The translations under genes and the position numbers were made by a program. The notes below the pieces were generated by a model. The model saw only the letters and a list, made by a program, of their open reading frames with translations. It was not told where the DNA came from and searched no databases. Positions 8,288-17,083 of a DNA stretch of 64,000 nt are shown here, in pieces. The stretch's first letter is position 1. Each line of letters begins with the position of its first letter. Source of the stretch: Sulfobacillus thermotolerans (GTDB taxonomy: Bacteria > Bacillota > Sulfobacillia > Sulfobacillales > Sulfobacillaceae); assembly GCA_002951815.1 (NCBI GenBank), contig CP019454.1, positions 2,170,001-2,234,000 on the forward strand, in the 5' to 3' direction.

Positions 8288-10621
8288 ATGACTAGTAGAT
8301 TTATTTATGTTGCGTTGTTTGGGTTAACATTTGTGTTTGGAGCGGGAGCCGGCTCTCCAGCATATGCCGAGTCTCTAGCGTCCTTTCACAAAATTACTTC
8401 GGTTGACGGACATTCCATTTGGGTGGAGATCCTTTCGCGTTCGGGTAAAACAATTCCATGGAATGGACACACAGCATGGTGGAAGAACGGTAATACCGTA
8501 TCCGATCAATATTTATTTTCTATCAATACACCGTCGAATATGCGACTCAAAATAAAGTTTGCTCAGGAAACCAGGGGGCGCGTTGAAGCATCCTTCTATA
8601 CATGGACCACATTTGATGGGAAGGGCAAATTTGAAAAATGCTATACTTTAGAAACCAGGTCAGGCAAATGGTTCATTAATGGTAAAACAAATTATAATTT
8701 GGTGGCGAAGCAGTTTGATGGAATGATATTGCAATGGATTACATTTGTAGGACAGACTACTCCAGGGATTCCGCAATGGCAAACCGGTCGGTTAATCGCC
8801 AAAAAGGCTGTGGAATATGGTGTGGCACGCTACGAGGGGACTGTTAGATTGTCTGATGCGCCTCCGTTTAGGGTTCAAAAATCTCTATGGCCAACATTTC
8901 CTTTTTTGGGATTTGGAGAGGCCAGAGATATCAATTGGTTTGTAGAAAACCCCAGCCCTTATTATTTTGATTTACGGACGAATAAGTTGTTACAGTTTCC
9001 TTTTGTGGGATTTGAAGAAGCGGGAATGTATCGGTTTAATTCGCTTACGTATCCGCCCTACGTAGACTTTGAGTCACCGTTCGCATTTTACGGATATGAG
9101 CCCAATTCCCGTTATGCGCAGGAAGTAGTTCGGGCACAACAGTTCCCCAAAAACGACCCTTACGCTCCTGAGCAAGTGGGCCGTGAGCAATCTGATTTAC
9201 GCATTTCATGGAAGATGAATAACCCAGTGCTTTGGCGATATGCGTTGGATCTGCAGGGATTTCACGCATTTCATCATTTATATGATATCGGACCGACAAA
9301 AGTTTATGCTCCAGAACCGTCTCGGTATGGTCAGTGGTTTGCGTCGGAGCAATGGCCACTTGTCAGCTTTGTACAATCTATGCATGGATATCCGGGCTCC
9401 GAAGGCATTTATTTTGATTCGGGAGTAACCACTAGTAGTGTCTGGCCGTGGTTAGATGGCTTAACTAATCAAGTCCCTTCTTATCTATCACATCCCTATC
9501 TGGTAAACAGCGACACATTAACACGCGTTTCGAGCGAAGCGTTACCAAAAGGCTATAGGGTAGATACCAACGCAGCCTATCTGCAAAAACCTCGGTTGTA
9601 TATTAATCGAATTGATAACTTAGTGCACTTATGGAACGCTACGCAAGGCGTCGAGAACTTAGGACACAATTCTGTTTTAAGATTCGAAGATCTGAATGGT
9701 GGTCATGTGTTTGACGGGTGGGTACGGCAAACCCGCCGCAAGAAAACATGGACGATAACGTCTCAGCTCTATAGTGTGGGGCACTTCCTAATCTATGCGG
9801 GTCGAGGCAAAGTCGACATTGCACCATACTCATTTAACCCTGTTGTCTCGATGGTACCTGTTCCAACCAACAAGACAACGTGGGAAAAGTTTGTGATCAA
9901 GGTTAAGCCCTATGAGACCGGTAGGAATCCATGGGACATGCAGAGCTGGATTACTAGTGTGCGTGGGACGTCTACAGTATTGTCATCAGCAACGTTTAGT
10001 CATGTGCAGATTACCCAAGGGGCGTTTCGAGCGGATTTGTGGGTCAAACCGGGTAACAACACAACCCATGGGATATTAAAGAAGACCTTTAACTTAAAGC
10101 CTGGTCACTATATTGTAATGTATAACATTAAAAAGCAGGCATGGTCAGCGATCGCTGGGGCAATACCAGACTTTACAGCACATGTCCAAATAGAGCATAC
10201 GGGGGTTTTGTATGCAGGACAACCTTATAAAGTAAAGGTGAAAATATCCAACCATTCCGGAATTGCGCTGCGATCCCATGTAAAGCTCAAGGTAAATGGA
10301 ATAACTGAAGTTGTTCCTGCCACATCCGTCGTATCTGACAAAATGTCGTTTATTCGCTACATAAAGTTTCCTGTCGGTTCACGAGTAGAAGTGGATATTA
10401 CGGACAACGGCAAGATGATTTACCGCGTTGACGAAAGTGTTCTACCTCTTCATAGACTGCCCAATGCCTACCTTTACGCACTCAGTAATCGCACATCGGA
10501 ATTTTGGGCATGGGTTATCGGCTTGTTGGGCCTCGGTATTGCTGGGCTTGTTTCGCTAGGATGGATCCGTATAATCAGTACCAGAACATCGTTACAAGGA
10601 CGTCGTAAAAATACCAATTAA
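8288..10621 (+). CDS. Large secreted, membrane-anchored protein of unknown function
   Basis: About 777 residues with no family I can name. A signal peptide (residues about 1-28: basic start, FIYVALFGLTFVFGAG core, SPAYAES cleavage region) and a carboxy-terminal membrane helix (FWAWVIGLLGLGIAGLVSLGW) followed by a basic tail predict an extracytoplasmic protein anchored at its end. The body is very rich in W, F and Y and contains the near-repeat FPFLGFGEA / FPFVGFEEA about 35 residues apart. A beta-rich region of about residues 620-710 looks Ig-like. ATG 8288 follows GGGTGGG and gives a proper signal peptide. It lies directly after two GT4 genes, so a role in polymer binding, processing or export is possible but unproven. 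Confidence 0.6.
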   Translation: MTSRFIYVALFGLTFVFGAGAGSPAYAESLASFHKITSVDGHSIWVEILSRSGKTIPWNGHTAWWKNGNTVSDQYLFSINTPSNMRLKIKFAQETRGRVEASFYTWTTFDGKGKFEKCYTLETRSGKWFINGKTNYNLVAKQFDGMILQWITFVGQTTPGIPQWQTGRLIAKKAVEYGVARYEGTVRLSDAPPFRVQKSLWPTFPFLGFGEARDINWFVENPSPYYFDLRTNKLLQFPFVGFEEAGMYRFNSLTYPPYVDFESPFAFYGYEPNSRYAQEVVRAQQFPKNDPYAPEQVGREQSDLRISWKMNNPVLWRYALDLQGFHAFHHLYDIGPTKVYAPEPSRYGQWFASEQWPLVSFVQSMHGYPGSEGIYFDSGVTTSSVWPWLDGLTNQVPSYLSHPYLVNSDTLTRVSSEALPKGYRVDTNAAYLQKPRLYINRIDNLVHLWNATQGVENLGHNSVLRFEDLNGGHVFDGWVRQTRRKKTWTITSQLYSVGHFLIYAGRGKVDIAPYSFNPVVSMVPVPTNKTTWEKFVIKVKPYETGRNPWDMQSWITSVRGTSTVLSSATFSHVQITQGAFRADLWVKPGNNTTHGILKKTFNLKPGHYIVMYNIKKQAWSAIAGAIPDFTAHVQIEHTGVLYAGQPYKVKVKISNHSGIALRSHVKLKVNGITEVVPATSVVSDKMSFIRYIKFPVGSRVEVDITDNGKMIYRVDESVLPLHRLPNAYLYALSNRTSEFWAWVIGLLGLGIAGLVSLGWIRIISTRTSLQGRRKNTN

Positions 10622-10627
10622 TGCGTA

Positions 10628-11596
10628 TTATGATTGTCTCTCTGAAGACGCAGAATGTTGTGTTGACCGCAGTGTATTCCATGCAACAACAAGGAAAAAC
10701 TTAAATAGCATATCGATGTTCTGAAATCTACGAAACATAAAGAGTTCCTTTAGCGCTTCGTATGCTTCTTGAGTATTACCACTTTTCCATGATAATACGG
10801 CCGAGCGATAGCTTGCGTCTGCGAGATATCTCGTACGGGATTTGCTAAATAGGTCCACTGGAAGTTGCTGCTGCTCTACAAACTCCCTTTCGTATTTGAA
10901 CATTCCATAAGCGGTTTGTCGTGCTTGAACCCATGTTGTTTGGTTTGGGTTGTGACGCCAATAGCCCAGGATATGGTCAATGTACATCATGCCTTTTGTG
11001 CCAAGAAGCAACCATGTTGGATAATCACATAGAGGCAAGTATGAAGGCTGGTGGAAGCCGCCAATCTCATCTAAACTGGATTCACGTACCATCACAGACA
11101 CGGCAGGCACGGAAAATTGTGCTTCAAGATAGGGGATTAATGTTGTATATGGATCGGCACATTTCAGAAATGTTCTCGTATCTGCAGAAAACATTTCTGT
11201 TTTATGAGGTCCAGCTATTTCCAACACGTTTCCAAAACTAAGAGCAACGCCACTCTTCGAGTGGGTACCGACTTGAATTTGCAACTTATTTGGTGGCCAA
11301 AAATCATCTCCATCTAATATAGCAACAAAATCATCGTTGCTTTGAGCCAGTGCTGCGTTATACCTTTTAGCAAGGGTTAGCATGCCCTCATGTTCAAAGT
11401 CGATTACTGTAATCCTGCTATCGCGGGTAGCATATTCATGCGCTATCTGCGAGGTAGCATCAGTAGAGCCGTCATTAAGGATAAAGAGATGCCAATAGGG
11501 ATAAGTTTGAGCTAAGACGCTATCGATACATTCACGAATATACTGTTCTTGATTATAGGTGGCGGTTAAAATAGCTACGCTAGGATCTTTAGCCAT
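10628..11596 (-). CDS. GT2-family glycosyltransferase
   Basis: A 322-residue GT-A glycosyltransferase of family 2. Residues about 5-110 show the standard layout: VAILTATYNQEQYIRECIDS, LFILNDGSTDATSQIA, then FVAILDGDDFWPP with the metal-binding DXD-type DGDD. The predicted catalytic base lies in the region around SLDEIGGF. It is the last gene of the nine-gene minus operon (20238 to 10628) and starts 8 bp inside the upstream GT4 gene. It converges with the large secreted protein gene, with only 6 bp between stop codons and no obvious terminator. Sugar specificity is unknown. Confidence 0.85.
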   Translation of the reverse strand: MAKDPSVAILTATYNQEQYIRECIDSVLAQTYPYWHLFILNDGSTDATSQIAHEYATRDSRITVIDFEHEGMLTLAKRYNAALAQSNDDFVAILDGDDFWPPNKLQIQVGTHSKSGVALSFGNVLEIAGPHKTEMFSADTRTFLKCADPYTTLIPYLEAQFSVPAVSVMVRESSLDEIGGFHQPSYLPLCDYPTWLLLGTKGMMYIDHILGYWRHNPNQTTWVQARQTAYGMFKYEREFVEQQQLPVDLFSKSRTRYLADASYRSAVLSWKSGNTQEAYEALKELFMFRRFQNIDMLFKFFLVVAWNTLRSTQHSASSERQS

Positions 11597-12713
11597 GAGT
11601 CTTCTCCTTCTCTTTTTTATCAGATATCTGTTGGTTTAAAAGGTGTAGCAGGTGTGAGCCCATTGCCTCAAGAGAGAATTGCTGTATATGCTCATTGGCT
11701 GCTCGTTGAAGGGCAATGCGGTAATCCTCGTTCTCAATTACCTGAGCCAAGTTAGCATATAACATATTGGGGTCTGAAACAGGGCTGAGTAGGCCCGTTA
11801 CGTTAGGAATTACATATTCTCGAAATCCGCCGATATCAGTGCCGACGACAGTACACCCACAAGCCATGGCTTCTGCAGGAGGCAACGCCCAGCCTTCAGT
11901 TAAACTTGCCGCTAAATAAATGCTGTGAGAATTATATAGATCGACCAGTTGGTCAATGGGTGGATTGCAAACAAATGTAATCCACTTAGGAATTGCCTCT
12001 TTAGGCATGGTTGTTCCAAACATCGTAATGGGGACATCGGGATAACGTTCATGAACGCGTTGGAGAGCTGCTATTGCATCGGACACCCCTTTCCACTGGG
12101 CGGTATGATACAAGGTTAATATGCTAGCCGGTCGATTTCGAATTGGACGTGTTACCTTAAAAACATTCAAGTCAATGCCATTCGGGATATAATACATGTC
12201 CCTCGCACCGGTACACTCGCCTTTGTCCATCAACCAGCGTGCAATGACTATTTTCTCGAGAGGCAATAGCCAAGTCTTTGCAATGGCTTGAGAGCTGACC
12301 CCCATGACTTCCTCCCAATGTTGAATAAGATAAAATTTGCGACCCTTTGACGGAGAATAAGTGTGAATGTAGTTTGCTGTCCACCAGAACGTCGCGAAAA
12401 CGGCGTCCCCATCGGGTATAAATGATTCATCGGGGTCGCCTGGTACGAACACAAGACGGACCTTTGGGTGAATCGGTTGCCACCTGATGGGCGGCACGAT
12501 ATGAGACTTCAATCGGTAAAGAAAGCGTCGCCATACAAGGCGAAGAGCTCTGGGCCATGATGGGGTAGGGAAATCAAGAGGACCATATTTGAGCGCATGG
12601 ACAACCGTAACAGTATGTCCATGCGCGGCTAGGTAGTTTGCGTAAAGATACACAATGCGGAATCCGCCAATGGGTTTAGTGGGATAAGCGGGCAATACAA
12701 ATGTAATTTTCAT
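11589..12713 (-). CDS. GT4-family glycosyltransferase
   Basis: A 374-residue GT-B protein. The amino terminus KITFVLPAYPTKPIGGFRIV has the glycine-rich acceptor-domain loop; ILTLYHTAQWKGVSDAI opens the donor domain, and TEGWALPPAEAMACGCTVVG contains the E-x7-E motif. It lies within the minus operon, overlapping the flippase gene upstream by 4 bp and the GT2 gene downstream by 8 bp. The protein resembles transferases of rhamnose-containing polymers, but that is only a general likeness. It probably acts on the undecaprenyl-linked repeat unit that the neighbouring flippase exports. Confidence 0.83.
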   Translation of the reverse strand: MKITFVLPAYPTKPIGGFRIVYLYANYLAAHGHTVTVVHALKYGPLDFPTPSWPRALRLVWRRFLYRLKSHIVPPIRWQPIHPKVRLVFVPGDPDESFIPDGDAVFATFWWTANYIHTYSPSKGRKFYLIQHWEEVMGVSSQAIAKTWLLPLEKIVIARWLMDKGECTGARDMYYIPNGIDLNVFKVTRPIRNRPASILTLYHTAQWKGVSDAIAALQRVHERYPDVPITMFGTTMPKEAIPKWITFVCNPPIDQLVDLYNSHSIYLAASLTEGWALPPAEAMACGCTVVGTDIGGFREYVIPNVTGLLSPVSDPNMLYANLAQVIENEDYRIALQRAANEHIQQFSLEAMGSHLLHLLNQQISDKKEKEKTHG

Positions 12714-14203
12714 GGTTCACTCCTGAGCACTGTCGTAAGCAAACGGGCTCCTGATTTCAGCCAGAGCCACAATCCGGTACCATATAATCCTGTGTATACA
12801 ATGGAAGAGGCAATAAGTGATTCAAAGGGCGATGAAAGGGCTAGGGTTACGGCATGTGTCACCTCCCAACCAACGCTGGACAGCACAAGAAGAAATACCA
12901 ACGTGGGGAAGGGGACTTGCCAAGTCAAACCCTTGTGACTTTGAAACCAAATGAAAGCGGTGTAGATGAAATAACTGACCATTGTCGCATAGGCTGCTCC
13001 TGTGATGCCGTAGTGGGGAACCCACCAAAGGTTCAGGAGAATGTTGAGGATAGCTGCTATACCCGCATCCCAGACCATCAGAGAGTTCCTCTCTGTAAGC
13101 TCCATAGATTTATGCCCTATCATCGATACCCCCCAAAGCGCGACACCTATGGCTACTGGTCCAATAATGACATGGCCAGATACATATGCCTTGGCGACAA
13201 GGATTTCCATCAAGGGTTTGCTTATAACAAACAGCAGACCCACCACCAGTCCGGACAACATAAAGTAGATTGATGTCAGATTCCTAAGAAATTTTATGGT
13301 GCTCTCTCGACCGTCCGTTTTCCAGTGCTCTAAGATACGCGGCCAACTGGCCGTGATAAAGGGACCGGAAATTAGTCCCACGCCCTGCTGAGCCAGCGCA
13401 TAGCTGATGGCGTAAATGGCGACCGTCGCTGGTCCGTGCATCCAAGCCAGAATATAGCGATCGCATATGGAAAGCGTAGAATCTGCTAAAAACCACGGAA
13501 TGAACGGCAAGCCATAGTGTAAAAAGCGCTTCAAGGTGGATTGCACGATGGTAAGCGAGTATTTGTCTACCTTGATGTTAAGGTGCATTCCCGTCCATTT
13601 CAACACGATGGGGAGGAACGCACTTAAGCCTAAAACATTACCCCATAGGATAAAGCTAATGTGACGGCCGAATAAGGCAATGAGCCCAAGCGGGAGTACG
13701 ACACTCAAAAAGGTTGTGGATAGCCTAACAATTTGATAATGGCGTGTTTGAAAACTGGCAACGAGAATGGGGTGTGTGGCGGACATGAGGAGCTGCAAGG
13801 GAATATAGAGCATGAGAGCGATGATCAGCCCAACGTCTTTCATATCCATTAGGCTTAACACGAAGCCCGCAATCAATTCGACGGATAACAAGATGATTAA
13901 GGCTCTAAACAGAAGTACTCCCGCTGTGTGATAGAAGGCGTCGAGTTGATTTGACGCCCGGTATTCGTAATAAAACCGCCCTATTGGCTGTGATATCGGT
14001 TGAGAAAAGACATTAATAAACGGTACGGAGAGAGCTAAGGCTAAACTATAAAGGCCATAGACCTTGGGCGGGAACATCCGGGTAAAGATGGCTGATGCAA
14101 TGACAGCGAAGACGGCGGGAATAATCGACGTCGGGATATACCGAACCCAATCTTTTGCAATGACCGATAACGATTCTATTTTAAGCGCAGCTACTTTTTC
14201 CAT
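12710..14203 (-). CDS. Wzx-type polysaccharide flippase (MOP superfamily)
   Basis: A 497-residue polytopic membrane protein with about 12-14 hydrophobic segments, the size and layout of Wzx/RfbX flippases that move undecaprenyl-linked repeat units across the membrane. The start region SIIPAVFAVIASAIFTRMFPPKVYGLYSLALA is typical: first helix, then the TR-x-P-x-x-YG-x-YSLA pattern. GAGAGCAATG gives the start at 14203. The stop overlaps the next GT4 start by 4 bp. Its presence shows that the operon makes a lipid-linked repeat-unit polymer, although no clear Wzy polymerase is seen in the operon. Confidence 0.85.
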   Translation of the reverse strand: MEKVAALKIESLSVIAKDWVRYIPTSIIPAVFAVIASAIFTRMFPPKVYGLYSLALALSVPFINVFSQPISQPIGRFYYEYRASNQLDAFYHTAGVLLFRALIILLSVELIAGFVLSLMDMKDVGLIIALMLYIPLQLLMSATHPILVASFQTRHYQIVRLSTTFLSVVLPLGLIALFGRHISFILWGNVLGLSAFLPIVLKWTGMHLNIKVDKYSLTIVQSTLKRFLHYGLPFIPWFLADSTLSICDRYILAWMHGPATVAIYAISYALAQQGVGLISGPFITASWPRILEHWKTDGRESTIKFLRNLTSIYFMLSGLVVGLLFVISKPLMEILVAKAYVSGHVIIGPVAIGVALWGVSMIGHKSMELTERNSLMVWDAGIAAILNILLNLWWVPHYGITGAAYATMVSYFIYTAFIWFQSHKGLTWQVPFPTLVFLLVLSSVGWEVTHAVTLALSSPFESLIASSIVYTGLYGTGLWLWLKSGARLLTTVLRSEP

Positions 14204-14245
14204 TGCTCTCCGTCTCGTGTTATGGATGTCTTTGGCCGGTGAACG

Positions 14246-15334
14246 TTACCACACAACCTTGTTTCGTAAAATCTGCCATGTGGCTCGCATAGCGGCTCGC
14301 ATATCGGCGTACCAATGGAGCCAAGGCGAGGGACCTGAAATTTTAAGTCCAGCTTGTTTCAGATACCACCTGCGATTAAGATACGGGTGTAAAACGGATA
14401 ACAGAGCAGTCGTCGCTATGGGCCAAAATATGGGACTATGGGCCGAAGCTAGGATGATGCTGGTTAGCAACAATGCCGCTGTCACAACAGGGAGCAAAAG
14501 GGTCTTTAAAGCGCCCAAGACCTCGCTATGATTATGAAACTTCCGGCCTAGCACGAACACATTTCGGATCCAGCGTGCCTGCTTGTGAATGTATACGGGT
14601 ATAGAATCCGGATACTCTGTGGCCACGGGATATCCGGGCACATAATAAATTTGAAAGCCATGGGCTAGGAGCTTTTTGGCTAAGAAGTAATCAGTGCCGG
14701 CGGCGACATCTTCATTAAACGCGTTAACCGCATTTAAGGCATGTCGCATAACCGCTGCGTTGCGGCCCAAGAGTCCGGAAATGGAACTGGTCAGATGAGG
14801 AGCTAAATATTGATCAATCGCCCATTGTATTTGCACGAATGGCTCAATCTCTTGTTCTTTGAGCGGCTTCGATGCTCCCGTGACCGCTTGATACCCGTTC
14901 TTCAGCATTGTGCCTAATAAGTTGTTGACTGTCTCATCTTGCAACCGGCAGTCGATGTCGGTTAGATAAATGATGTCGCCAGACGAGACCGAATAACTGT
15001 GGCGCAAAGCCACTTGCTTGCCTTCTCCAGCATGCTGGGTGATGACGTGGATATCAGAGTCCGCCAAAGACCGTGCCATCTCCTCGCTACCATCGTTGCC
15101 GCCGACACACAAAATCAGCTCTTTATCGGGGTGCGTTAGTTGTTTGTAACAGGCAACAAAGTCGACAATATGCGGTCCATCATTCCAGGCTGGTACAAGA
15201 AATGAGACCCGTGGTGTGTGCTTTGGCAACGCGGGCAGCGGAAATACCGGCATGACTTTAGGAGGGAGAGTCCTACGGTAGAGGTGAAAGGACGCAAACA
15301 CAACAATCAGCATGATCGCGAGCGCTATCCCCAT
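14246..15334 (-). CDS. Membrane-anchored GT2-family glycosyltransferase
   Basis: A 362-residue protein with an amino-terminal membrane helix (GIALAIMLIVVFASFHLY), a GT2 catalytic domain (RVSFLVPAWNDGPHIVDF, LILCVGGNDGSEEMAR, IIYLTDIDCRLQD with a DXD-type D-I-D, and a QARWIRNVF segment matching the Q-x-x-R-W motif) and two carboxy-terminal helices (about residues 290-325). The Q-x-x-R-W motif is typical of processive or membrane-linked GT2 enzymes such as hyaluronan or cellulose synthases. AAAGGAG lies 7 nt before ATG 15334, which decides the start; it overlaps the upstream gene by 10 bp. It is a candidate polymerising synthase, but specificity is unknown. Confidence 0.8.
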   Translation of the reverse strand: MGIALAIMLIVVFASFHLYRRTLPPKVMPVFPLPALPKHTPRVSFLVPAWNDGPHIVDFVACYKQLTHPDKELILCVGGNDGSEEMARSLADSDIHVITQHAGEGKQVALRHSYSVSSGDIIYLTDIDCRLQDETVNNLLGTMLKNGYQAVTGASKPLKEQEIEPFVQIQWAIDQYLAPHLTSSISGLLGRNAAVMRHALNAVNAFNEDVAAGTDYFLAKKLLAHGFQIYYVPGYPVATEYPDSIPVYIHKQARWIRNVFVLGRKFHNHSEVLGALKTLLLPVVTAALLLTSIILASAHSPIFWPIATTALLSVLHPYLNRRWYLKQAGLKISGPSPWLHWYADMRAAMRATWQILRNKVVW

Positions 15335-16569
15335 AGTATTTCTCCTTTCGCCCATGGTGCCGATTTAGAGACCGTATAATCACTGCCATATTGAAACATC
15401 TGAATGGTTTCAGTAAACACGGTATCCTTCGCAGTAATACGTGCTGGTCGTGAATAGGGCTGAATATTAGGCGGGGGCAAGGTTGTCGCGGGCGGCAACC
15501 TTGCCGCAAGTAACCTTAGCACCTTGTCATTCCAGCCCACCACAGGAATGAGATCCCGGTAATCGGGCGGATCTAAGGGAGCATGCCGGTGAGTTTTACG
15601 ACCAAACCCTATGGCTGTGGGAAATGCTCCTGAGGGCAACTGACTGGCCAAAAGGCGGTCTAGAGCACGAGCCGGCAATGGCTCTCCTATACGGTGAAAT
15701 GCATAAAGGATGTCGGCCGTCCCGGCCAACCACCTGGGATAATCCACACGGCGCCCAGAGGTATAAACAATTTGAGGCCAACTGCCGTCATCAGCCATGG
15801 TTTGGCGCAAAAAGTCCATAATCCGGGCAGCGGCTTGGCTGTAAGTGGGATCCGAAAACACCTTGGCTGCGGTGAGTAGGGGATTGATGCAGCGCGCATT
15901 GTAATACGGAAATAGCCGGTGATCGCCATGCTGGTTATCGGGTGCATATTGGTGCACCGCGCCTTGAAAACGTCCGCGGTCAATTTGAAACCGTAGCACG
16001 TCATCGATGGCGATCTTGGCGTATTCGAGATATTGGTCGTCTTGGGTGAGATGCGCCAACAGGCAAAGGGCTTGACTGAACGTCGCGAGCTTGTTAGGCA
16101 CCCGTCCTGGAACGCCTGGCTTGTCAGTAAAACCGTGGGTGGTGGGATCCCATAAACGGTGAATCAAGTTGTCAAGATTGGCTCGAGCCGTAGCTAGTAG
16201 CGTGAGATCACCCGTGCGCTCCATGGCCGTAAGCAAGCCCAGTGAGGCCGCCGCTTCATGCGGCGTGCCGAGCGTACCAGGGTTTTGCTCAAAGCGACTC
16301 ATGCGGTAGCTGCCGTCCGACAGCTGCCCTGATTTCAGATCTTCTGCTGCTTGCTTAAGACGCGCCAACCACTGCACCTCGTGGGTTTTGTCCCATAGCT
16401 CGCTGTATCCTATGAGAATACCTTCATACCGCCAGTCGAGGCCCGGTCCTGTATAGACAAATTGGTCACGCCACCAATGGGCGACAGGGCCTCCATAACC
16501 GCCAGGTTGGCGCATAGTTTGCAACCACGCGTCCAGATTAGCGAGGGCTTGCGGCAAGCGGTTGGACAT
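15325..16569 (-). CDS. Alpha/alpha-toroid protein, possible glycoside hydrolase or lyase
   Basis: About 414 residues, helical, with repeated aromatic and small-residue patterns at helix ends (SDGSYRMSR, PHEAAASLGLLTAM, LATFSQALCLLAHLT, DDGSWPQIVYTSGR, PRWLAGTADILYAFHRI). This periodicity fits the six-hairpin alpha/alpha-barrel of polysaccharide lyases, unsaturated glucuronyl hydrolases and similar glycoside hydrolases. There is no signal peptide, so it would be cytoplasmic. AGGAGGTGTCAC before ATG 16569 settles the start. It overlaps the upstream 181-residue gene by 32 bp and the downstream GT2 gene by 10 bp. The fold call is inference and no catalytic residues could be assigned. Confidence 0.55.
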   Translation of the reverse strand: MSNRLPQALANLDAWLQTMRQPGGYGGPVAHWWRDQFVYTGPGLDWRYEGILIGYSELWDKTHEVQWLARLKQAAEDLKSGQLSDGSYRMSRFEQNPGTLGTPHEAAASLGLLTAMERTGDLTLLATARANLDNLIHRLWDPTTHGFTDKPGVPGRVPNKLATFSQALCLLAHLTQDDQYLEYAKIAIDDVLRFQIDRGRFQGAVHQYAPDNQHGDHRLFPYYNARCINPLLTAAKVFSDPTYSQAAARIMDFLRQTMADDGSWPQIVYTSGRRVDYPRWLAGTADILYAFHRIGEPLPARALDRLLASQLPSGAFPTAIGFGRKTHRHAPLDPPDYRDLIPVVGWNDKVLRLLAARLPPATTLPPPNIQPYSRPARITAKDTVFTETIQMFQYGSDYTVSKSAPWAKGEILWG

Positions 16570-17083
16570 GTGACACCTCCTGGACGTTGTAGATGTGCAA
16601 ATAAAATTGGGCGGATGAGGCATGTGTCGCAACAAAGTGGGCTTGTGAACGGCTCATGCACCGATCGCGTAGGCTCGTGGCGTGAATTAGGTCAGCGAGA
16701 CGCACTCCCAGCCCCCACCATCTCGACGTATGGGTCCAAATGGCATACTCTTTGACGGATGTTAAGGTGGTAATGAATCCACGCGGCGCCTGTTTTTGAT
16801 GGAGCCAATAAATGCGAGAAAATCCTGATAGCGTGTCGCTTAAAGTATTTCCGATCCACAAAGCGCCCGTGGCTCCAGAATGCGTAGAGGGTAGAAAGGC
16901 GCTACGCAAGGCAATTCCTTCAATATCTAATTCAGTACGCGGCCAGTAGATGGTGAGCGACTGCAGTGCGTGATCCATGGCATCAGCAAATACGAAGTCC
17001 AAAATGCGGTGCCACGATTCTTCCATCGCTCCACGGCTCATCTGGGGCCATGGGTGAGAGGCCGGAATAACGCTAACCTGCAT
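16538..17083 (-). CDS. Conserved-context protein of unknown function in EPS operon
   Basis: A 181-residue protein without a signal peptide or clear membrane helix that I do not recognise. CAGGAGG lies 6-7 nt before ATG 17083, and the gene overlaps its neighbours on both sides (11 bp with the GT4 gene, 32 bp with the toroid gene), so translation is well supported. The middle (ALWIGNTLSDTLSGFSRIYW) and the RYAIWTHTSRWWGLGVRLADL-like stretch are tryptophan-rich. Lying between a GT4 transferase and a toroid protein, it may help modify or sense the polysaccharide, but nothing in the sequence proves this. Confidence 0.6.
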   Translation of the reverse strand: MQVSVIPASHPWPQMSRGAMEESWHRILDFVFADAMDHALQSLTIYWPRTELDIEGIALRSAFLPSTHSGATGALWIGNTLSDTLSGFSRIYWLHQKQAPRGFITTLTSVKEYAIWTHTSRWWGLGVRLADLIHATSLRDRCMSRSQAHFVATHASSAQFYLHIYNVQEVSHVQPLAASPR

